The notes below the pieces were generated by a model, which searched no databases, was not told the origin of the DNA, and saw only the letters and a program-made list of their open reading frames with translations. The translations under genes and the position numbers were made by a program. Shown here piece by piece: positions 59,814 to 64,000 of a stretch of DNA of 64,000 nt. Source of the stretch: Labilithrix sp. GTDB lineage: Bacteria > Myxococcota_A > Polyangia > Polyangiales > Polyangiaceae. Position 1 is the first letter of the stretch, and every line of letters begins with the position of its first letter. The DNA lies in the NCBI GenBank assembly GCA_019637175.1, contig JAHBWD010000006.1:124001-188000 (forward strand). Direction: 5' to 3'.

Positions 59814-62150
59814 ATGGCCGAGGACTTCATTCGCGAGATGATCCGCGCCGACGTCGCGGCGGGAAAGCACGGGGGCAAGGTCGTCACCCGCTTTCCCCCC
59901 GAGCCGAACGGCCACCTGCACATCGGTCACTCCAAGGCGATCTGCATCGACTTCGGCGTCGCGCGAGAGTTCGGCGGCCGGTGCCACCTCCGGATGGACG
60001 ACACGAACCCGACGACCGAAGACGTCGCCTACGTCGAGGCGATCAAGCGCGACGTGAAGTGGCTCGGCTTCGACTGGGGCGAGCACCTCTATTACGCGTC
60101 CGACTACTTCGAGCGCTACTACGAGCTCGGCGAGCTGCTCATCCGCCGCGGCCGCGCGTACGTGTGCGATCTCTCCGACGAGGAGTTCTCCGCGAGCTAC
60201 CGAGGCACGATCACCGAGCCTGGCAAGGAGAGCCCGTACCGAGGGCGCACCGCCTCCGAGAACCTCGATCTGTTCCGGCGGATGCGCAAAGGCGAGTTCA
60301 AGGACGGCGAGAGGGTCCTCCGCGCGAAGATCGACATGGCCTCGCCCAACATGAAGATGCGCGACCCGCCGCTCGTGCGCATCAAGCACGCGCACCACTA
60401 CCGCACGGGCGACGCGTGGTGCATCTACCCGCTCTACGACTACGCCCACTGCCTCGAAGACTCGTTCGAGGGCGTGACCCACTCGCTCTGCACGATGGAG
60501 TTCGAGAGCGCGCGCGAGCTCTACGACTGGGTCATCCAGGCCACCGAGGTCCCGCACGTCCCCAAGCAGACGGAGTTCGCGCGCCTGAACCTCACGTACA
60601 CCGTGATGAGCAAGCGGCGCCTGCTCCAGCTCGTCGAACAGAAGCACGTGAGCGGCTGGGACGATCCGCGCATGCCGACGCTCGCGGGGCTTCGCCGGCG
60701 CGGCTACACGCCCGAGTCGATCCGCGACTTCGTCGCGAAGATCGGCGTCGCCAAGAACCTCTCGACCGTCGACGTCGCGCTGCTCGAGTCGTGCGTGCGC
60801 GACGATCTCGATCGCCGATCGCCGCGCGTGATGGCGGTGCTGCGTCCGCTCGAGCTCGTCGTCGAGAGCTTCCCCGAGGGCGAGGTCGAGCAGCTCGACG
60901 CGTCGTACTGGCCGCAAGGCGGCAAGGGATCGACCGAGCCGGCCGAGACCGTGCCCGCCGAGGTGCGCGGGAGCCGCAAGCTCCCGTTCTCGCGCCGCCT
61001 CTACGTCGATCGCGAAGACTTCGCCGAGGTCCCGCCCGAGGGCTGGAAGCGCATGGCCCCCGGCCGTCAGGTCCGGCTGCGCCACGGCTACATCGTGACC
61101 TGCACCCGCGTGGAGAAGGAGAACGACGAGGTCGTGCGTGTATTCTGCACGCATGATCCGAAGACGCGCGGCGGCGCCTCGGCCGAGGGCGCGCGCTCCC
61201 TCGGCACGATCCACTGGGTGAGCGCAGCCGAGTCGATCGACGTGGAGGTGCGCCTCTACGATCGTCTCTTCAAGAGCGAGAGCCCCGGCGAGGGCACCGA
61301 GGGCGACTGGCTCGCCGATCTCAACCCCGCGTCGCTCTCGATCGTGAAAGCCAAGGCGGAGCCGAGCCTCGCGGCCGCGAAGGCGGGCGATCGCTTCCAG
61401 CTCGAGCGCGTCGGCTTCTTCTTCGCCGATCCCGACAGCGCCGCCGGCGCGCCGGTGCTCAACCGCACGGTGCCTCTGAAGGACGGCTGGGCGAAGGTCG
61501 TGGCGAAGGCCTCACCGGCGAAGCCGGAGAAGCGAGAGTCTCCGAAGACGACGACCCCCGCCGTTCCCGTCGCGCTGCGCTCTGCGGCGGTCAACGCGGT
61601 GGTCGATCTCTCTCCCGAGGCGAAGGCGCTCGTCGCCAAGCACGGGTTGGGCGCCGACGCCGCGCGCGTCCTCTCGCAGGAGGCGCCGCTTCGCGCGCTC
61701 TTCGAGTCGGCGCTCGCGACGGAGCACGGCGAGTCGCTGAAGGGCGACGTCGCCTCGCTCCTCGTCAACGAGCTGCTCGGCGAGATGCGGAGCCGCAAGC
61801 TCGACGCCGTTCCTTTCGGCGGCGCGGCGATCGTCGAGCTCGTCTCGCTCGTCGACGACAAGACGATCTCGAACAAGCAAGCCAAGGAGGTCCTCGCGGA
61901 GATGTTCACCGGCGAGGCGGGCCCGCGCGCGATCGTCGAGGCGAAGGGCATGAAGCAAATCGCGAGCGCCGACGCCCTCGGCCCGATCGTCGATGAGGTC
62001 CTGGCGGCGAACGCCGACGCCGTCGCCCGTTACAAGGCGGGCAACGCCAACGTCTTCGGCGCCATCGTCGGCATGGTGATGAAGCAGACCAAGGGCCAAG
62101 GCAACCCCAAGCTCGTCGCCTCCCTCCTGAAACAACGCCTCGACGGCTGA
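59814..62150 (+). CDS. glnS: Glutaminyl-tRNA synthetase with C-terminal YqeY-like domain
   Basis: A 778-residue class I synthetase. PPEPNGHLHIGHSKAI carries HIGH (36-39). RMDDTNPTTED, DWGEHLYYASDYF, the tRNA-binding part RRLLQLVEQKHVSGWDDPRMPTLAGLRRRGY and a KMSKS variant (VMSKR, about 265) follow, and the beta-barrel anticodon domain extends to about 555. Residues 585-778 form a YqeY/GatB-tail-like helical domain (LLVNELLGEMRSRKL, KTISNKQAKEVLAEMFTGE, NANVFGAIVGMVMKQTKGQGNPKLVASLLKQRL), as in Deinococcus GlnRS. It charges tRNA-Gln directly. Start ATG at 59814; the in-frame TTG at 59793 is less likely. Confidence 0.95.
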   Translation: MAEDFIREMIRADVAAGKHGGKVVTRFPPEPNGHLHIGHSKAICIDFGVAREFGGRCHLRMDDTNPTTEDVAYVEAIKRDVKWLGFDWGEHLYYASDYFERYYELGELLIRRGRAYVCDLSDEEFSASYRGTITEPGKESPYRGRTASENLDLFRRMRKGEFKDGERVLRAKIDMASPNMKMRDPPLVRIKHAHHYRTGDAWCIYPLYDYAHCLEDSFEGVTHSLCTMEFESARELYDWVIQATEVPHVPKQTEFARLNLTYTVMSKRRLLQLVEQKHVSGWDDPRMPTLAGLRRRGYTPESIRDFVAKIGVAKNLSTVDVALLESCVRDDLDRRSPRVMAVLRPLELVVESFPEGEVEQLDASYWPQGGKGSTEPAETVPAEVRGSRKLPFSRRLYVDREDFAEVPPEGWKRMAPGRQVRLRHGYIVTCTRVEKENDEVVRVFCTHDPKTRGGASAEGARSLGTIHWVSAAESIDVEVRLYDRLFKSESPGEGTEGDWLADLNPASLSIVKAKAEPSLAAAKAGDRFQLERVGFFFADPDSAAGAPVLNRTVPLKDGWAKVVAKASPAKPEKRESPKTTTPAVPVALRSAAVNAVVDLSPEAKALVAKHGLGADAARVLSQEAPLRALFESALATEHGESLKGDVASLLVNELLGEMRSRKLDAVPFGGAAIVELVSLVDDKTISNKQAKEVLAEMFTGEAGPRAIVEAKGMKQIASADALGPIVDEVLAANADAVARYKAGNANVFGAIVGMVMKQTKGQGNPKLVASLLKQRLDG

Positions 62151-62173
62151 TGGTCGTCTCTCGTCTTGCATGG

Positions 62174-62217
62174 GCGTCGTCGGTGCGCGGTGGGCTCTCC
62201 CGCCCGCTTGTCGCTGC
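62174..62217 (+). repeat. Solitary terminal repeat related to the inverted elements
   Basis: This segment repeats the left end of the element at 62225-62405: outer GCGTCGTCGG, a central TGCGCGGTGGGCTC differing from that element at two positions, inner TCCCGCCCGC and the adjoining GTCGCTGC. It has no matching right end. It is probably the left end of a truncated third copy. Confidence 0.7.
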
Positions 62218-62224
62218 TGCGTGG

Positions 62225-62405
62225 GCGTCGTCGGTGCGCGGGAGGCTCTCCCGCCCGCTGGTCGCTGCCTAGCCACCGGTGGCCTCCTCGCGGCGCCGCC
62301 CCCCCACTTCGTGGGGCCCCAGGCGGCGCCTGCTGGCGTCTTCCAACCTGCAGCGTGATCGCTGCTCCAGCGCGGGCGGGAGAGCCTCCCGCGCACCGAC
62401 GACGC
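62225..62405 (+). mobile_element. 181-bp palindromic element, copy 1 (MITE/REPIN-like)
   Basis: The ends 62225-62258 and 62372-62405 are perfect 34-bp inverted repeats (outer GCGTCGTCGG, central TGCGCGGGAGGCTC, inner TCCCGCCCGC). Between them lies a second palindrome, 62292-62330, with GGCGCCGCC and GGCGGCGCC around CCCCAC-TTC-GTGGGG. The element carries no gene. The other copy at 62577-62758 lies in the opposite orientation. It sits 74 bp after glnS and may also stop transcripts from both convergent neighbours. Whether it moves cannot be told; no target duplication was identified. Confidence 0.75.
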
Positions 62406-62576
62406 TTCCGCCTCCGCGAAAGCCTCCGGCATCGTACGAAGGGATCCAGAGCTTTCTCGCGTCGAGGGATCCCGAGCTCCAATCGAGTGAAAGGATCTCC
62501 ACGGCTTCATCGAGCGCAGGATCCCCACTGCGGCGCGCTCGGTGCTCTTCGCGTCGAGTGGATCGGTTGGTGCGGA
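62406..62576. other. Spacer between the two inverted elements, no gene
   Basis: A 171-bp stretch of lower GC with several short GGATC-containing repeats (for example near 62441, 62467 and 62519). Open reading is possible on the minus strand, but there is no start signal and the peptide is not recognised. It may be the remnant of a gene into which the elements inserted, or part of a larger composite repeat. Confidence 0.4.
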
Positions 62577-62758
62577 GCGTCGTCGGGGCGTGCGACCCCC
62601 TCCCGCCCGCGCTGGAGCGGCGATCAGGCAACAGGTTGGAAGGCGCCAGCAGAGCGCCGCCTGGGGCCCCACGAAGTGGGGGGGCGGCGCCGCGATCACG
62701 CGACAGGTGGCTAGGCAGCGACCCGCGGGCGGGAGGGGGTCGCACGCCCCGACGACGC
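62577..62758 (-). mobile_element. 182-bp palindromic element, copy 2, inverted
   Basis: The ends 62577-62610 and 62725-62758 are again perfect 34-bp inverted repeats with the same outer and inner ten bases as copy 1 but a different central block (GGCGTGCGACCCCC). The inner part, read on the minus strand, closely follows copy 1 (GTCGCTGCCTAGCCACC, the GC-rich palindrome, CTCCAGCGCGGGCGGGAG). It ends 37 bp before the htpG stop. The perfect match of the two ends within each copy, despite divergence between copies, suggests selection for pairing or conversion between ends. Confidence 0.75.
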
Positions 62759-62795
62759 CCCCGCACGAAGCCCTGCCAGACCGCGCGACCCGGGA

Positions 62796-64000
62796 TCAGG
62801 TGCCAACGGCTTGGCAGAGGAGAGACGTGAGGCGTTTGGCGAAGCCGTTGGGATCGTCGAGCGGGCTGCCCTCGGCGACGAGCGACTGCTCGTAAAGGAG
62901 GACGAGCAGATCGGCGAGGCGAGGGTCGCTCGGATTCTCGGCCGCGATCGCCGCGAGGCGCTTCACCGCCGGATGAGACGGGTTGAGCTCGAGGTCGCGT
63001 TTGCCGCGGGGCACTTCCTTGCCCGACTGCTTGAGCACTTTCTCGAGATGCGCAGGCATCGCGCCCTGCGCGAGCACGAGGCACGCCGGTGAGTCGACGA
63101 GGCGGCTCGACGTGCGAACCTCGCGCACCTTGCCCTCGAGCGCCGTCTTCGCCGTCGCCGTGAGCGCCGCGAAGTCCTTCGACGTCTCTTCGGCCTTCTT
63201 CGTCTCCTCCTCGGTCGCAGGGAGCTTCACGTCGGCGCGCATCGCGTTGACGAGCTTCTTGCCGCCGAACTCGGCGAGCGACTCGGCGGCCCACGTGTCG
63301 ACCGCGTCGGTCATCAGGAGGACCTCGTAGCCCCGCGCGCGCAGCGCCTCGAGGTAGGGCGAGCCGAGCAGCGCCTCGCGCGACTCTCCGGTCACGTAGT
63401 AGATCGCTTCTTGCTCCTCCTTCATCCGCGCGACGTACGCCTCGAGCGAGATCGGCGCGTCTTCGTGCGTCGAAGGCCAGCGCGTCAGCTTCGCGACGCG
63501 ATCCTTCCACTCGCCGTCGACGACGAGGCCCTCCTTGAGGATGCGCCCGAAGGTCGACCAGAGCTTCTCGTAGTCGTCCTTTCGACCCTCGGCGATCTCC
63601 TCGAGCAGCTCGACGATCTTCTTCGTCGTCTGCTTCTTGATCGTCCGCAGCGTCGTCGAGTCTTGAAGGATCTCGCGCGAGACGTTGAGCGGGAGATCGT
63701 CGGCGTCGACGAGCCCGCGCGCGAAGCGCAGCCACTGCGGGAGCACCGCGTCACAGTCGTCCATCACGAGGACGCGCTTGACGAAGAGGCGCACACCGCG
63801 GCTTCGCCGCGGATCGTCGACGTCGAACGGCGCCTCCTTCGGGATCCACATGAGCCCGACGAACTCGACGTTGCCTTCGACGCGGAAGTGCGTTCGCGCG
63901 AGCGGCGCTTCGAAGTCGTGCGTGAGGTGGCGATAGAGCTCGTCGTACTGGTCGTCTTTGATCTCCGTCTTCGGCTGCTGCCACAGCGCCGCGGCCTTGT
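62796..64000 (-). CDS. htpG: Chaperone HtpG (Hsp90), C-terminal two thirds
   Basis: About 400 residues are visible, and the gene runs off the right edge. The part near the edge has RTHFRVEGNVEFVGLMWIPKEAPFD, then VKRVLVMDDCDAVLPQWLRFARGLVDADDLPLNVSREILQ, the Hsp90 middle domain. SREALLGSPYLEALRARGYEVLLMTDAVD follows, and the C-terminal dimerisation part has LELNPSHPAVKRLAA. There is no MEEVD tail, as expected for bacterial HtpG. The N-terminal ATPase domain lies outside the window. It is convergent with glnS across the inverted-repeat elements. Confidence 0.95.
   Translation of the reverse strand, partial: KAAALWQQPKTEIKDDQYDELYRHLTHDFEAPLARTHFRVEGNVEFVGLMWIPKEAPFDVDDPRRSRGVRLFVKRVLVMDDCDAVLPQWLRFARGLVDADDLPLNVSREILQDSTTLRTIKKQTTKKIVELLEEIAEGRKDDYEKLWSTFGRILKEGLVVDGEWKDRVAKLTRWPSTHEDAPISLEAYVARMKEEQEAIYYVTGESREALLGSPYLEALRARGYEVLLMTDAVDTWAAESLAEFGGKKLVNAMRADVKLPATEEETKKAEETSKDFAALTATAKTALEGKVREVRTSSRLVDSPACLVLAQGAMPAHLEKVLKQSGKEVPRGKRDLELNPSHPAVKRLAAIAAENPSDPRLADLLVLLYEQSLVAEGSPLDDPNGFAKRLTSLLCQAVGT

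Noticed and set aside
62159..62790. Arg/Pro-rich open frames spanning the inverted elements.
   Set aside because: They arise from the repeats themselves, run on several frames and share no features with proteins.

Overview
The window is GC-rich (well above 60 percent) with dense, mostly overlapping genes. Three things point to a delta-type bacterium of the phylum Myxococcota, most likely the Polyangia: many lipoproteins with Asp/Ala-rich linkers and Cys-rich repeats, MglA-type small GTPases with roadblock partners, and sigma-54/NtrC regulation. This assignment is inference; no rRNA is present. What stands out for such an organism is a complete flagellar locus.

Left part (1-23.6 kb). A GNAT acetyltransferase, then a MarR / beta-keto acid cleavage enzyme / enoyl-CoA hydratase operon (0.7-3.0 kb). 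Next comes a signalling block (3.1-12.5 kb). Seven minus-strand genes form one operon: a degenerate MglA-like protein with a coiled coil, two roadblock proteins, a PATAN/DUF4388-like protein, an MglA-type GTPase, a histidine kinase and an NtrC-type regulator. Divergently, a receiver-PATAN-roadblock protein is followed by a PDZ protein. Sigma-54-like elements face both ways from the shared intergenic region. A row of exported proteins (12.5-23.6 kb) follows, including a Cys-rich lipoprotein with a formylglycine-generating-enzyme-like domain, a DUF333 protein, a beta-helix lipoprotein and a propeller-like lipoprotein. An acyl-CoA carboxylase carboxyltransferase sits among them.

Middle (23.7-55.8 kb): the flagellar locus. 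A minus-strand series runs from flgB to fliS (rod, MS ring, switch, export apparatus, hook, FlhF, sigma-28, flagellin, cap). Divergent from flgB, a plus-strand series runs flbD-like, motA, motB, two exported proteins, then flgG to flgL. Most neighbours overlap by 1-4 bases, so translational coupling is the rule. Sigma-54-like elements lie at the flgB/flbD divergence and before flgG, and a sigma-28-like element lies before fliC. FlgM, FliA and FlbD are encoded here, so a sigma-54 then sigma-28 hierarchy is likely. No flhG and no chemotaxis genes are seen.

Right part (55.9-64 kb). A lipoprotein with two ExbD/TolR-like domains, then a four-gene ECF sigma operon, then glnS with a C-terminal YqeY-like domain, and finally the 3' part of htpG. 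Between the convergent glnS and htpG lie two inverted copies of a 181/182-bp element. Each copy has perfect 34-bp terminal inverted repeats whose central bases differ between copies but stay matched within a copy.
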